Shown here: in pieces, positions 1 through 6,968 of the stretch | Layout of the letters: each line of letters opens with the position of its first letter | Position numbering within the stretch: position 1 is the first letter of the stretch | Source of the DNA: Pseudomonas sp. | Lineage (GTDB): Bacteria; Pseudomonadota; Gammaproteobacteria; Pseudomonadales; Pseudomonadaceae | Length of the DNA: 18,434 nucleotides | NCBI GenBank assembly: GCA_007117785.1 | Contig: SKFV01000175.1 | Location: forward strand, 1-18,434 | Direction: 5' to 3' | Made by a program: the position numbers and the translations under genes | The notes under the pieces: model-generated | The model's input: only the letters and a program-made list of their open reading frames with translations | What the model was told of the DNA's origin: nothing | Databases searched by the model: none

Positions 1-743
1 ATTTTCAGAAAACCCTGGATGAAGCTCTGGGTTATGCCGACTGGCTGGCTCCTCTGATGACTGATGTCACCGCGCGCCTGCATGAGATGCGCCGTGAAGG
101 CGCCAACCTTATGTTCGAGGGTGCTCAGGGTTCGCTGCTGGATATTGATCACGGGACTTACCCCTACGTGACCAGCTCGAACACAACGGCTGGCGGCACC
201 GCGACCGGTTCCGGTTTTGGTCCTTTGTTCCTTGATTACGTGCTGGGGATTACCAAGGCTTACACTACGCGTGTGGGTTCCGGTCCTTTCCCGACCGAAC
301 TGTTTGACGATGTAGGTGCGCGTCTGGCGCAGCGCGGGCATGAATTCGGTTCGACCACCGGTCGTGCTCGTCGTTGTGGTTGGTTTGATGCCGTCATGCT
401 GCGTCGGGCCATCGAGATCAACAGTATCAGTGGTCTGTGCCTGACCAAGCTGGATGTGCTGGATGGACTGGATGTTATTCGCATCTGTATCGGCTACCGT
501 AATGCAGAGGGTGCGGTCATCGAAGCACCGACCGATGCGGATAGCTACATTGGCCTTGAGCCGGTGTACGTGGAAATGCCCGGCTGGACCGAGACTACTC
601 TGGGCGCACGCACGCTGGAAGAGCTGCCAGCCAATGCACGTGCCTATATTGCGCGCATTGAAGAGCTGGTGGGCGCACCGATCGATATTATTTCGACCGG
701 TCCTGATCGTCACGAAACCATCGTGCTGCGCGAGCTCTATTGA
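1..743 (+). CDS. purA: Adenylosuccinate synthetase, C-terminal part
   Basis: The product is adenylosuccinate synthetase, which joins IMP and aspartate using GTP in the first step from IMP to AMP in the cytoplasm. Only the last 246 codons are present. The reading frame is open from base 3, upstream of the first in-window ATG at 57, so the start lies outside the window. Family blocks are clear: FEGAQGSLLDIDHGTYPYVT, the threonine- and glycine-rich TSSNTTAGG segment, GITKAYTTRVGSGPFPTE, and the C-terminal LTKLDVLDGLD and ISTGPDRHETI motifs. The normal family length is about 430 residues, so about 57 percent is seen. No frameshift is visible. It ends at TGA 741-743, followed 22 nt later by an intrinsic terminator, so it is the last gene of its transcript. 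Confidence 0.97.
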   Translation, partial: FQKTLDEALGYADWLAPLMTDVTARLHEMRREGANLMFEGAQGSLLDIDHGTYPYVTSSNTTAGGTATGSGFGPLFLDYVLGITKAYTTRVGSGPFPTELFDDVGARLAQRGHEFGSTTGRARRCGWFDAVMLRRAIEINSISGLCLTKLDVLDGLDVIRICIGYRNAEGAVIEAPTDADSYIGLEPVYVEMPGWTETTLGARTLEELPANARAYIARIEELVGAPIDIISTGPDRHETIVLRELY

Positions 744-765
744 GTCTTTACTGGTAGATGTTGTG

Positions 766-789
766 AAGCGCCCTGTGGGGCGCTTTTTT
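766..789 (+). terminator. Intrinsic terminator after purA
   Basis: An 8-bp perfect stem (766-773 with 778-785) and a 4-nt loop run straight into a six-T tract at 784-789. This is a textbook Rho-independent terminator placed 22 nt after the purA stop codon. Confidence 0.9.
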
Positions 790-864
790 ATGCCGGGTGG
801 AGTTTGCTGTTATTCGCCGCCGGCACGGTGAGGGCGAGCGAGGCGGTAAGTATTCCATAGGCAT

Positions 865-893
865 AAAAAAACCGAGCCGTAGCTCGGTTTTTT
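865..893 (-). terminator. Bidirectional terminator between purA and tRNA-Leu
   Basis: A 7-bp GC-rich stem (871-877 with 882-888) is flanked by an A tract at 865-871 and a T tract at 888-893, so it can end transcripts from either side. It lies just 3' of the tRNA-Leu gene on the minus strand, which makes it the likely tRNA terminator. It also backs up the purA terminator on the plus strand. Confidence 0.85.
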
Positions 894-899
894 CAGAAT

Positions 900-986
900 T
901 GGTGCCCAGGAGAAGACTCGAACTTCCACGGGGTTGCCCCCACCAGCACCTGAAGCTGGCGTGTCTACCAATTTCACCACCTGGGC
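900..986 (-). tRNA. tRNA-Leu (anticodon CAG)
   Basis: The reverse complement folds as a class II tRNA of 87 nt including an encoded CCA end. The acceptor stem GCCCAGG pairs with CCTGGGC, followed by discriminator A and CCA. The D loop has the AATTGGTAGAC consensus. The anticodon stem CCAGC/GCTGG encloses the loop TTCAGGT, giving anticodon CAG at 950-952, which reads CUG codons. A long variable arm (GGGG/CCCC helix) and the TTCGAGT T-loop complete the leucine type. A tRNA-Leu between purA and rnr also occurs in Pseudomonas aeruginosa as far as I recall. It has its own promoter and terminator. Confidence 0.95.
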
Positions 987-1007
987 GTAACATGTTCAAC
1001 GGATGCT

Positions 1008-1036
1008 ATGCTAAACCTTGATGTTTTCGCTGCCAA
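1008..1036 (-). promoter_or_regulatory. Sigma70-type promoter of tRNA-Leu
   Basis: On the minus strand a -35 box TTGGCA (1031-1036) and a -10 box TAGCAT (1008-1013) are separated by exactly 17 nt. Transcription would start near 1001, about 15 nt before the mature tRNA 5' end at 986. Position, spacing and box quality all fit. Confidence 0.7.
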
Positions 1037-1093
1037 CCGTTGTTGTGTTGACGGCGCGAATAATACGTAGCGATCAGGGGGGTTGTAAAGCCC

Positions 1094-1122
1094 TTGCTGC
1101 GAAAAAGTTTATTTTATTCAAT
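1094..1122 (+). promoter_or_regulatory. Possible rnr promoter
   Basis: TTGCTG (1094-1099) and TTCAAT (1117-1122) are 17 nt apart, with an A/T-rich stretch between them. It is the best candidate I see in the 235-nt spacer between the tRNA (ends at 986) and rnr. The -10 box is weak, and the leader would be about 95 nt long. Confidence 0.3.
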
Positions 1123-1221
1123 CTGCTGGCGAATTTTTGATCCTTGTTGTGGCCGTCATGTGCTGGCTGAATGCAGACAGTGCTTCACAAGGGCAGGTGA
1201 TTCGCGGTTCAATAGACACCT

Positions 1222-3822
1222 ATGACGAAAAAAACTGAAGATAAAGCCTCGACTTCCCAGTCGAGCCGTTCCGTTGCGGCGGACTCTGCCACTGCAACGC
1301 CATGGGTCGATCGTGACCCCGCAGCAGAACGTGAAGCAGAGAAATACGATAATCCGATTCCCAGCCGTGAACTTATCCTCGAATTGCTCGCAGAGCGCGG
1401 TGCGCCAGCTACGCGTGCCCAGCTGCAGGATGAGCTCGGGGTAACCGGGGAAGATCCGGTCGAGGGCTTACGCCGACGGCTGCGCGCCATGGAGCGTGAT
1501 GGTCAACTAATCTATACCCGCCGCGGTGCTTATGCACCGGTCGACAAGCTGGATCTGATCAAGGGCCGAGTACAGGGCCACAAAGATGGCTTTGGCTTCC
1601 TGGTGCCAGATGAGGGTGGCGATGATCTGTTCCTTGGCCCGGCGCAGATGCGCCTGGTGTTTGATGGTGACCGCGTTCTGGGTCGGGTAACCGGTGTCGA
1701 TCGCCGTGGCCGCAGTGAAGGTGCCATCGTTGAGGTGCTCGAGCGTGGGCACGAGTTCCTGGTTGGGCGCTTCTACCAGGAAAACGGTATTGCCTGGGTA
1801 GTCGCCGATAACGCCAAGATCAACCATGAAGTGCTGGTTCAGCCGGGTCACGAAGGTGGCGCCGAGCACGGCCAGTTTGTCGAGGTGCGCATTACCCAAT
1901 GGCCGAGCTTCCATCGCCAGGCCATGGGTGAAGTGGTCGAGGTGGTTGGTAACTATATGGCTCCGGGTATGGAGATCGAGGTTGCCCTGCGCAGCTACGA
2001 TATCCCCAGTGTCTGGCCAGAAGAGGTCATGGCCGAAGCGAACAAGCTGGCGGATTTCGTGCAGGAAGGTGACAAGCAGAAGCGCATCGACTTGCGGGAT
2101 TTACCATTGGTAACCATCGATGGTGCCGATGCTCGCGATTTCGATGATGCCGTGTATTGTGAACCGCACAAGGCCAGCGGCTGGCGACTTTTTTCCGGTG
2201 GTTGGAAGCTCTATGTGGCGATTGCCGATGTAAGCCATTATGTGCCGCTGAACTCTGAACTGGACAAGGAAGCCGAGCTGCGCGGCACCTCGGTATACTT
2301 CCCCAGTCAGGTGATTCCGATGCTGCCGGAGGCGATTTCCAACGGTCTGTGTTCGCTGAATCCCAAGGTTGATCGCCTGGCGATGGTCTGTGAAATGACC
2401 GTATCCAAGAGTGGTGAGCTGACCGACTACTGTTTCTATGAAGCGGTGATCAATTCCCATGCGCGGCTGACCTATGATCAGGTCTCGGCCATGCTCGAGC
2501 ATCCACGCAGCAAGGAAGGCAAGGCGCTGTCAGCAGAATATGCCGATATCTTGCCGCACCTGCACAACCTGCATGACTTGTATAAGGGGTTGCTCAAGGC
2601 CCGCAAGCAGCGTGGGGCGATCGAGTTTGAAACCACTGAAACCCAGATCGTGTTTGGCAAGGATCGCAAGATCAGCGAAATCCGGCCGACGACGCGCAAT
2701 GATGCGCACCGGATGATTGAAGAGTGCATGCTGTGCGCCAACGTGGCGACTGCGCGCTTTATGCAGGAACACAGCATTCCTTCCCTGTATCGGGTGCATG
2801 ATGCACCGCAGTCGGAAAAGCTCGATCGCTTGACCCAGTTTCTCTCCAGCATGGGGTTGTCGCTGAATCGCAAGCCGGGGGCCTCGCCGGCGCCGGAAGA
2901 TTTCAGTGCTCTGTTGCAGAAGATCCAGGGGCGTCCGGATGCTCAGTTGATCCAGACAGTAATGCTGCGCTCTTTGAGTCAGGCGGTCTACAGCCCGCAC
3001 AACGAGGGTCACTTCGGGCTCAATTACGAAGCCTATACCCATTTTACTTCACCGATCCGGCGCTACCCGGACTTGCTGGTGCATCGGGCCATTCGCAGCG
3101 TGGTGCGCTCACGGCGCAAGACCGATTGCGTGCGTCGCGCCGGTGCCAGCCTGCTGCCGAAAGGGAAGATCTATCCCTATGAGGTGGCTGACCTGGAGCG
3201 ATTGGGTGAAGATTGTTCGCGCAACGAGCGTCGTGCTGATGAGGCCACCCGCGATGTGGTCAATTGGCTCAAGTGCGAGTTCATGCAGGACCGCGTCGGC
3301 GACGATTTCGACGGACTTGTTACCTCGGTGACCAGTTTCGGCCTTTTTGTCGAACTGACTGATATCTATATCGAAGGCCTGGTGCATATCACCGCCTTGC
3401 CGGCCGACTATTACCATTTCGATGCCGTGCATCACCGGCTTACCGGTGAAGGCTCGGGCCGCCGTTACGGGCTGGGAGATCCTATCCGGGTCAAGGTTGC
3501 GCGGGTGGATCTGGATGATCGCAAGATAGATTTCGAGATGTCCGCGGAACAGCCGACACCCCTGCCCGGGCGTGGTCCTGTGGCTGGCAAGCCGGCGGGT
3601 AGTAAAGGCAAGCCCCGATCTACGGCAGGCAAGCCGCGCAGCAACAAGCCAAAAACGGCAGCGAGCAAGTCCGCCAGGCCGGGCGGCGCAGCCAGAAGCG
3701 ACAAGCCGGTGTCACCTGCTGCCAAAAGCAAGAAAGGTAAGGCCGGACGTCGACCGGCAGATCCGAGTGCGCCGCCAGCGGCGGGCAACCGGGCTCCGCG
3801 CAAGCGCAAAAGCAAGGAGTGA
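1222..3822 (+). CDS. rnr: Ribonuclease R
   Basis: RNase R is a processive 3'-5' exoribonuclease that degrades structured RNA, acts in rRNA and tmRNA quality control, and joins the RNA degradosome in some Pseudomonas. Domains in order: a winged-helix N-terminal region (about 48-112), cold-shock domains (about 113-260), the RNB catalytic domain (about 290-620), an S1 RNA-binding domain (about 692-775) and a Lys/Pro/Ala-rich basic tail (780-866). The metal-binding motif IDGADARDFDDAV gives D300, D306, D308 and D309, equivalent to E. coli D272, D278, D280 and D281. The start is fixed by an in-frame TAG at 1213-1215 and by the lack of another in-frame ATG before conserved sequence. No clear Shine-Dalgarno precedes it. 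The first 25 or so residues (Ser/Thr/Ala-rich) look like an extension compared with the short Pseudomonas N-terminus I remember. rlmB follows 9 nt after the stop. Confidence 0.97.
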   Translation: MTKKTEDKASTSQSSRSVAADSATATPWVDRDPAAEREAEKYDNPIPSRELILELLAERGAPATRAQLQDELGVTGEDPVEGLRRRLRAMERDGQLIYTRRGAYAPVDKLDLIKGRVQGHKDGFGFLVPDEGGDDLFLGPAQMRLVFDGDRVLGRVTGVDRRGRSEGAIVEVLERGHEFLVGRFYQENGIAWVVADNAKINHEVLVQPGHEGGAEHGQFVEVRITQWPSFHRQAMGEVVEVVGNYMAPGMEIEVALRSYDIPSVWPEEVMAEANKLADFVQEGDKQKRIDLRDLPLVTIDGADARDFDDAVYCEPHKASGWRLFSGGWKLYVAIADVSHYVPLNSELDKEAELRGTSVYFPSQVIPMLPEAISNGLCSLNPKVDRLAMVCEMTVSKSGELTDYCFYEAVINSHARLTYDQVSAMLEHPRSKEGKALSAEYADILPHLHNLHDLYKGLLKARKQRGAIEFETTETQIVFGKDRKISEIRPTTRNDAHRMIEECMLCANVATARFMQEHSIPSLYRVHDAPQSEKLDRLTQFLSSMGLSLNRKPGASPAPEDFSALLQKIQGRPDAQLIQTVMLRSLSQAVYSPHNEGHFGLNYEAYTHFTSPIRRYPDLLVHRAIRSVVRSRRKTDCVRRAGASLLPKGKIYPYEVADLERLGEDCSRNERRADEATRDVVNWLKCEFMQDRVGDDFDGLVTSVTSFGLFVELTDIYIEGLVHITALPADYYHFDAVHHRLTGEGSGRRYGLGDPIRVKVARVDLDDRKIDFEMSAEQPTPLPGRGPVAGKPAGSKGKPRSTAGKPRSNKPKTAASKSARPGGAARSDKPVSPAAKSKKGKAGRRPADPSAPPAAGNRAPRKRKSKE

Positions 3823-3831
3823 TGGCGTTCC

Positions 3832-4581
3832 ATGACTGAGCTGGAAAACGTCTTTGGCCTGCATGCGGTCAAGGCTCTGCTGGAGCGCCATCCCAAGCGG
3901 GTCAGGTCACTGTGGCTGCAGCGCGGTCGTCTGGATGAGCGGATGCAGGCGATTGTCAGTCTGGCCGAGCAGCAGGGTATCAGCGTAGAGCGTGTTCCGG
4001 GTGATGCGCTTGATCAGCGCAGTGATGGTGTGCACCAGGGCGTCCTTGCTCAGGTGCTGCCAAGTCAGCTGTGGTCCGAGGATATGCTTGGCCATCTGCT
4101 GGACAAGCTGGATACTACCCCTCTGTTGCTGGTACTGGATGGGGTAACCGATCCACACAACCTGGGTGCCTGTCTGCGCACAGCGGATGCTGCTGGTGTA
4201 CAGGCAGTGATTATCCCCAAGGATAAATCTGTCGGATTGACACCGGTGGTGCGTAAAGTGGCCTGCGGGGCTGCCGAGACGGTGCCGCTGGTTGCCGTGA
4301 CCAACCTGGCGCGTTGTCTGAAGAGTCTGCAGCAGCGCGGCTTGTGGGTAGCCGGTACCGCCGGCGAGGCAGAGCAGTTGATCTATCAGGTCGACTTCAC
4401 CGTGCCCAGTGTGCTGGTCATGGGTGCCGAAGGTAGTGGTATGCGCCGGCTGACCCGTGAGCATTGCGACTACCTGGCAAAATTACCCATGGCCGGCAGT
4501 GTCAGCAGTCTGAATGTCTCCGTTGCCACCGGCATCTGTCTGTTTGAGGCAGTGCGGCAGCGGCAAGCCGCCAGCCGCTAG
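3832..4581 (+). CDS. rlmB: 23S rRNA (guanosine-2'-O-)-methyltransferase RlmB
   Basis: RlmB methylates the 2'-O of G2251 (E. coli numbering) in the 23S rRNA P-loop, using S-adenosylmethionine through a knotted SpoU/TrmH fold. The 249 residues match the family length. An N-terminal substrate-binding domain (about 1-80) is followed by the three SpoU motifs: LDGVTDPHNLGACLRTADAAG (about 103-123), VMGAEGSGMRRLTREH, and LPMAGSVSSLNVSVATGICLFEA. The Shine-Dalgarno AAGGAG (3814-3819) lies inside the last codons of rnr, so the two genes are probably coupled; the 12-nt spacing is rather long. A nearer ATG at 3822 gives only five codons. The last residues after FEAVRQR (QAASR, stop) are read from a 7-nt-period repeat that continues beyond the gene. 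Confidence 0.96.
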   Translation: MTELENVFGLHAVKALLERHPKRVRSLWLQRGRLDERMQAIVSLAEQQGISVERVPGDALDQRSDGVHQGVLAQVLPSQLWSEDMLGHLLDKLDTTPLLLVLDGVTDPHNLGACLRTADAAGVQAVIIPKDKSVGLTPVVRKVACGAAETVPLVAVTNLARCLKSLQQRGLWVAGTAGEAEQLIYQVDFTVPSVLVMGAEGSGMRRLTREHCDYLAKLPMAGSVSSLNVSVATGICLFEAVRQRQAASR

Positions 4582-4605
4582 CTTCACCCTGCAAGCCGCA
4601 AGCCT
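4564..4605 (+). repeat. Heptad-repeat element, left arm (rlmB 3' end and spacer)
   Basis: Six successive 7-nt units run without a break: CAAGCCG, CCAGCCG, CTAGCTT, CACCCTG, CAAGCCG, CAAGCCT. The first units encode the end of RlmB including its TAG stop (4579-4581), and the rest lie outside the gene. Similar 7-nt-period sequence occurs at 4667-4712, 15001-15088 and 16732-16800. Confidence 0.65.
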
Positions 4606-4614
4606 TGCAGGGTG
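4585..4614 (+). other. Hairpin downstream of rlmB, possible terminator without T tract
   Basis: A perfect 11-bp inverted repeat (4585-4595 with 4604-4614) and an 8-nt loop begin 4 nt after the rlmB stop codon. No T tract follows, so it is not a classic intrinsic terminator. It may block 3' exonucleases or assist Rho-dependent ending. It overlaps the heptad-repeat arm. Confidence 0.6.
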
Positions 4615-4666
4615 TGGGTGGCTTGTTCCCGTTCGACAACCAGTCCCTCACCCGTAAATCGGGCTT

Positions 4667-4712
4667 TCAGCTTGCTGCTTATAGTTTGAGACTGAGTTTT
4701 AGCTTGCTGCTT
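4667..4712 (+). repeat. Heptad-like repeat, right arm, upstream of rpsF
   Basis: The 12-mer AGCTTGCTGCTT occurs twice, at 4669-4680 and 4701-4712, joined by degenerate 7-nt-period sequence. GCTTGCTGCTTA (4670-4681) recurs exactly at 16789-16800, overlapping the fis stop codon. The second copy supplies the -35 box of the rpsF promoter. Confidence 0.6.
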
Positions 4713-4732
4713 GTGGGCGGCTCACCTACAAT
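4704..4732 (+). promoter_or_regulatory. Sigma70-type promoter of the rpsF operon
   Basis: TTGCTG (4704-4709) and TACAAT (4727-4732) are separated by 17 nt. The start would be near 4739, after a G/C-rich discriminator (ACGCGCCCC) as is common for stringently controlled ribosomal promoters. The leader would be about 70 nt. The -35 box lies inside a heptad-type repeat. Confidence 0.65.
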
Positions 4733-4755
4733 ACGCGCCCCAATTCTATGTTTCA

Positions 4756-4802
4756 CTCCTTGCCAGACCATGATTGGGTGGCTGGCTATAACCCGTAAGG
4801 AG
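4756..4802 (+). promoter_or_regulatory. Candidate S6:S18-binding mRNA leader
   Basis: The rpsF leader can fold into a basal stem pairing CTCCTTGC (4756-4763) with GTAAGGAG (4795-4802), 8 bp with one G-U pair. This buries the rpsF Shine-Dalgarno AAGGAG. Inside it, CAG-A-CCA (4764-4770) pairs with TGGCTG (4779-4784) around an 8-nt loop. An unpaired stretch ending in ACCCG (4791-4795) sits just before the 3' strand of the basal stem. A basal stem, a hairpin and a CCG on the 3' side are the parts of the S6:S18 autoregulatory motif described upstream of bacterial rpsF genes. The fold was done by eye. Confidence 0.6.
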
Positions 4803-4807
4803 CTACA

Positions 4808-5239
4808 ATGCGTCATTACGAAATCGTATTTCTGGTTCACCCGGATCAGAGCGAGCAGGTCAGCGCGATGATCGAGCGTTACACCAAGCTGATCGAAGAC
4901 GACGGCGGCAAGCTGCATCGTCTGGAAGACTGGGGTCGCCGTCAACTGGCTTACCCGATCGACAAGATCCACAAGGCACACTACATCATGCTGAACGTAG
5001 AGTGCAGCGCCAAGGCATTGGAAGAGCTGACTGAAAACTTCCGTTATAACGATGCCGTTATCCGTAACCTCGTGATCCGTCGCGATGAAGCCGTTACCGA
5101 GCCGTCTGACATGCTGAAAGCTGAAGACACCGGCCGTGGCGAGCGTCGTGAGCGTCGTGAGCGCAACGATGATGACAGTAACGATAACAGCCGCGACGAT
5201 GACGACAGCGACAACGCTGACGACAACGACGACGAGTAA
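4808..5239 (+). CDS. rpsF: 30S ribosomal protein S6
   Basis: S6 binds 16S rRNA in the 30S platform together with S18. The 143-residue product begins MRHYEIVFLVHPDQSEQV and holds the family segments DWGRRQLAYPIDKIHKAHYI and ALEELTENFRYNDAVIRNLV. The ferredoxin-like core covers about 1-95. The C-terminal tail is unusual in composition: an Arg/Glu stretch (GERRERRER, about 111-119) followed by some 24 residues that are almost all Asp, Asn and Ser and end in a single Glu. S6 tails are the target of the glutamate ligase RimK in E. coli and Pseudomonas. A strong AAGGAG (4797-4802) precedes the ATG by 5 nt. It is the first gene of rpsF-rpsR-DUF2232-rplI, and translation is probably repressed by the S6:S18 complex through the leader. 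Confidence 0.98.
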   Translation: MRHYEIVFLVHPDQSEQVSAMIERYTKLIEDDGGKLHRLEDWGRRQLAYPIDKIHKAHYIMLNVECSAKALEELTENFRYNDAVIRNLVIRRDEAVTEPSDMLKAEDTGRGERRERRERNDDDSNDNSRDDDDSDNADDNDDE

Positions 5240-5280
5240 GTTTTCGCTTTTTCCATCCGACTCAATAAGGAGACGCTGCC

Positions 5281-5511
5281 ATGGCACGTTTTTTCCGTCG
5301 CAGAAAGTTCTGCCGTTTTACCGCTGAAGGCGTTAAAGAGATCGATTACAAAGATCTGAACACCCTGAAAGCCTACGTCACCGAAACCGGCAAGATTGTA
5401 CCCAGCCGTATTACCGGTACCAAGGCTCGTTATCAGCGTCAGTTGGCTACCGCTATCAAGCGTGCCCGCTACCTGGCTCTGCTGCCCTACACCGATAGCC
5501 ACGGCCGCTGA
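5281..5511 (+). CDS. rpsR: 30S ribosomal protein S18
   Basis: S18 pairs with S6 on the 30S platform. The 76 residues begin MARFFRRRKFCRFTAEG and contain YKDLNTLKAYVTETGKIVPS and the conserved GTKARYQRQLATAIKRARYLALLPY. Cys11 is present, as in many proteobacterial S18 proteins. It starts 41 nt after rpsF, with an AAGGAG Shine-Dalgarno at about 5268-5273. The ATG is fixed by the conserved N-terminus. Confidence 0.98.
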   Translation: MARFFRRRKFCRFTAEGVKEIDYKDLNTLKAYVTETGKIVPSRITGTKARYQRQLATAIKRARYLALLPYTDSHGR

Positions 5512-5549
5512 GGCGGTTGTTGGACAACACAACGGAATAGAGCAAGCGG

Positions 5550-6446
5550 ATGCGCGGTCTGGCGGAATACATCATGCGCGGCAGCCGGCAAGCCACCCTG
5601 GTGGTGGGTGTCTGTGCTGCTGTGCCCTTGTTGTTCTGGCTGGCCGCAGCCGCACTGGCGCTGGTGATTTTGCGCCGCGGGTTGCAGGATGCCCTGAGTG
5701 TCATGATCTGGGGCGGCTTGCCTGCCCTGGTCTGGGCCTTTCTCGGTGACTGGACCCCGGTGCTGACGATTGCCGGTGCTGCAGGCCTGGCAACCCTGTT
5801 GCGGCAACGCAATGACTGGCTGCCACTGGTATTGGCCATCGTGCCACTGGGGCTGTTGTTTGGCGCTATCTTGCTGATGGCATTGAACGCGCCGATGCAG
5901 GCATTGGCCAGTGAAGTTCGCGAGATGTTGCCGCAGTTGCTGAGTGGCATGGGTGAACTGGATGAGTCGGCGATGAACCGGCTGGACAGCTTGCTGTTGC
6001 CTATGCTGGCGGGCCTGATTGGTGGCGCGCATGCGCTGATGGCCATTGTGAGCGTGATGATTGGTCGCTCACTGCAGGCACGGCTGTTCAATCCGGGTGG
6101 TTTTCGGGCGGAATTTCATCGCCTGCGCCTGACGCCCCTGATGGCTGGTGGTTTGCTGTTGCTGTCGCTGTTCGGTTCCCAGCTTGGTCAGTTGGCCATG
6201 GTGGCACCCATTGCTACGCTGCCATTGATGCTGGCCGGCCTGGCACTGGTGCACGGCGTTGCTGGCATCAAGGGTATGGGCGTGGCCTGGCTGGTTGCGT
6301 TTTACCTTCTGCTGGTGTTGTTTGCCCAGTTTGTTGTTCCGTTGTTGTTGTTATTGGCATTAATAGACAGTCTGTTTGATTTTCGAGGTCGTATGCAGCC
6401 GCCACAAGAGCCGCCGCAAGACCCGAATTCGAACGACCAACCCTGA
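5550..6446 (+). CDS. DUF2232 (YybS-like) integral membrane protein
   Basis: This 298-residue protein is strongly hydrophobic, with roughly eight membrane segments: about 15-40, 46-85 (two), 90-113, 145-172, 195-232 (two) and 238-275. A soluble loop lies at about 115-145. The motif LFNPGGFRAEFHRLRL (about 179-194) is typical of the DUF2232 proteins that Pseudomonas encodes between rpsR and rplI. The molecular function is unknown to me; YybS-like proteins are predicted inner-membrane proteins and have been compared with ECF-type transporters. It starts 38 nt after rpsR and ends 16 nt before rplI, so it is embedded in the ribosomal operon. The chosen ATG gives a charged start (MRGLAEYIMRGSRQ) before the first membrane helix; ATG 5574 is an alternative. 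No strong Shine-Dalgarno is visible. Confidence 0.85.
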   Translation: MRGLAEYIMRGSRQATLVVGVCAAVPLLFWLAAAALALVILRRGLQDALSVMIWGGLPALVWAFLGDWTPVLTIAGAAGLATLLRQRNDWLPLVLAIVPLGLLFGAILLMALNAPMQALASEVREMLPQLLSGMGELDESAMNRLDSLLLPMLAGLIGGAHALMAIVSVMIGRSLQARLFNPGGFRAEFHRLRLTPLMAGGLLLLSLFGSQLGQLAMVAPIATLPLMLAGLALVHGVAGIKGMGVAWLVAFYLLLVLFAQFVVPLLLLLALIDSLFDFRGRMQPPQEPPQDPNSNDQP

Positions 6447-6462
6447 TTTAGAGGTCATCGTA

Positions 6463-6909
6463 ATGGAAGTTATCCTGCTCGAGAAAATCGCAAACCTGGG
6501 CAGCCTTGGTGACAAGGTATCGGTCAAAGCCGGTTACGCCCGTAATTTCCTGCTCCCCTTTGGCAAGGCTACTGCAGCCACTGAAGACAACGTTGCTGCT
6601 TTTGAAGCGCGCCGTGCCGAGCTGGAAAAACTGGCTGCCGAGAAGAAAGCCGCTGCCGACGCCCGTGCCGAGCAACTGGCCGAGCTGACAGTTACCGTCA
6701 CCGCCAATGCTGGTGAAGAAGGCAAGCTGTTCGGTTCCATCGGTACGCGTGACATCGCTGATGCCGTCACCGCTGCTGGCGTTGCCATCGAAAAGAGCGA
6801 AGTACGCCTGCCGGAAGGTCCGCTGCGTACCGTTGGCGAGTTCGACATCACAGTGCATCTGCACACGGATGTTGAAGCTACCATCAAGCTGGTTGTTGTT
6901 GCGGGCTGA
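6463..6909 (+). CDS. rplI: 50S ribosomal protein L9
   Basis: L9 binds 23S rRNA near the L1 stalk base and helps maintain frame and ribosome spacing. The 148 residues have the usual bilobed form: an N-terminal RNA-binding domain MEVILLEKIANLGSLGDKV with the L9 signature VKAGYARNFLLPFGKA, a long charged helix (about 40-75, Ala/Glu/Lys-rich), and a C-terminal domain containing LFGSIGTRDIADAV and GEFDITVHLHTDVEATI. The frame is open further upstream (ATG at 6376), but homology and the GAGG Shine-Dalgarno at 6451-6454, 8 nt before the ATG, set the start at 6463. It is the last gene of the operon, followed by two hairpins. Confidence 0.98.
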   Translation: MEVILLEKIANLGSLGDKVSVKAGYARNFLLPFGKATAATEDNVAAFEARRAELEKLAAEKKAAADARAEQLAELTVTVTANAGEEGKLFGSIGTRDIADAVTAAGVAIEKSEVRLPEGPLRTVGEFDITVHLHTDVEATIKLVVVAG

Positions 6910-6917
6910 TGCCTGCT

Positions 6918-6949
6918 GCCCGGGTCACCACAAGGTGATTTAACCGGGC
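6918..6949 (+). other. Hairpin downstream of rplI
   Basis: An outer 6-bp stem (6918-6923 with 6944-6949) encloses an inner 5-bp stem (6925-6929 with 6934-6938) and a 4-nt loop, with an internal bulge (TTTAA). There is no T tract. It lies 8 nt after the rplI stop and may take part in attenuation before dnaB. Confidence 0.5.
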
Positions 6950-6968
6950 GCAACCGCTAGACTATGCG

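Noticed and set aside
790..864. Possible gene in the 75-nt stretch between the two terminators
   Set aside because: I see no start with a Shine-Dalgarno, no conserved peptide and no RNA fold in it.
2530..3042. Antisense open frame of 170 codons inside rnr
   Set aside because: It lies wholly within the conserved RNB domain of RNase R on the other strand and resembles no protein family.
4605..4871. Open frame of 88 codons across the rlmB-rpsF spacer
   Set aside because: It runs through the repeat, promoter and leader and into rpsF in the wrong frame, with no ribosome binding site or recognisable protein features.
6376..6462. Longer rplI start at 6376
   Set aside because: It would overlap the DUF2232 gene by 71 nt. 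L9 proteins begin with the MEVILLEK-type sequence found at 6463, which has its own GAGG.
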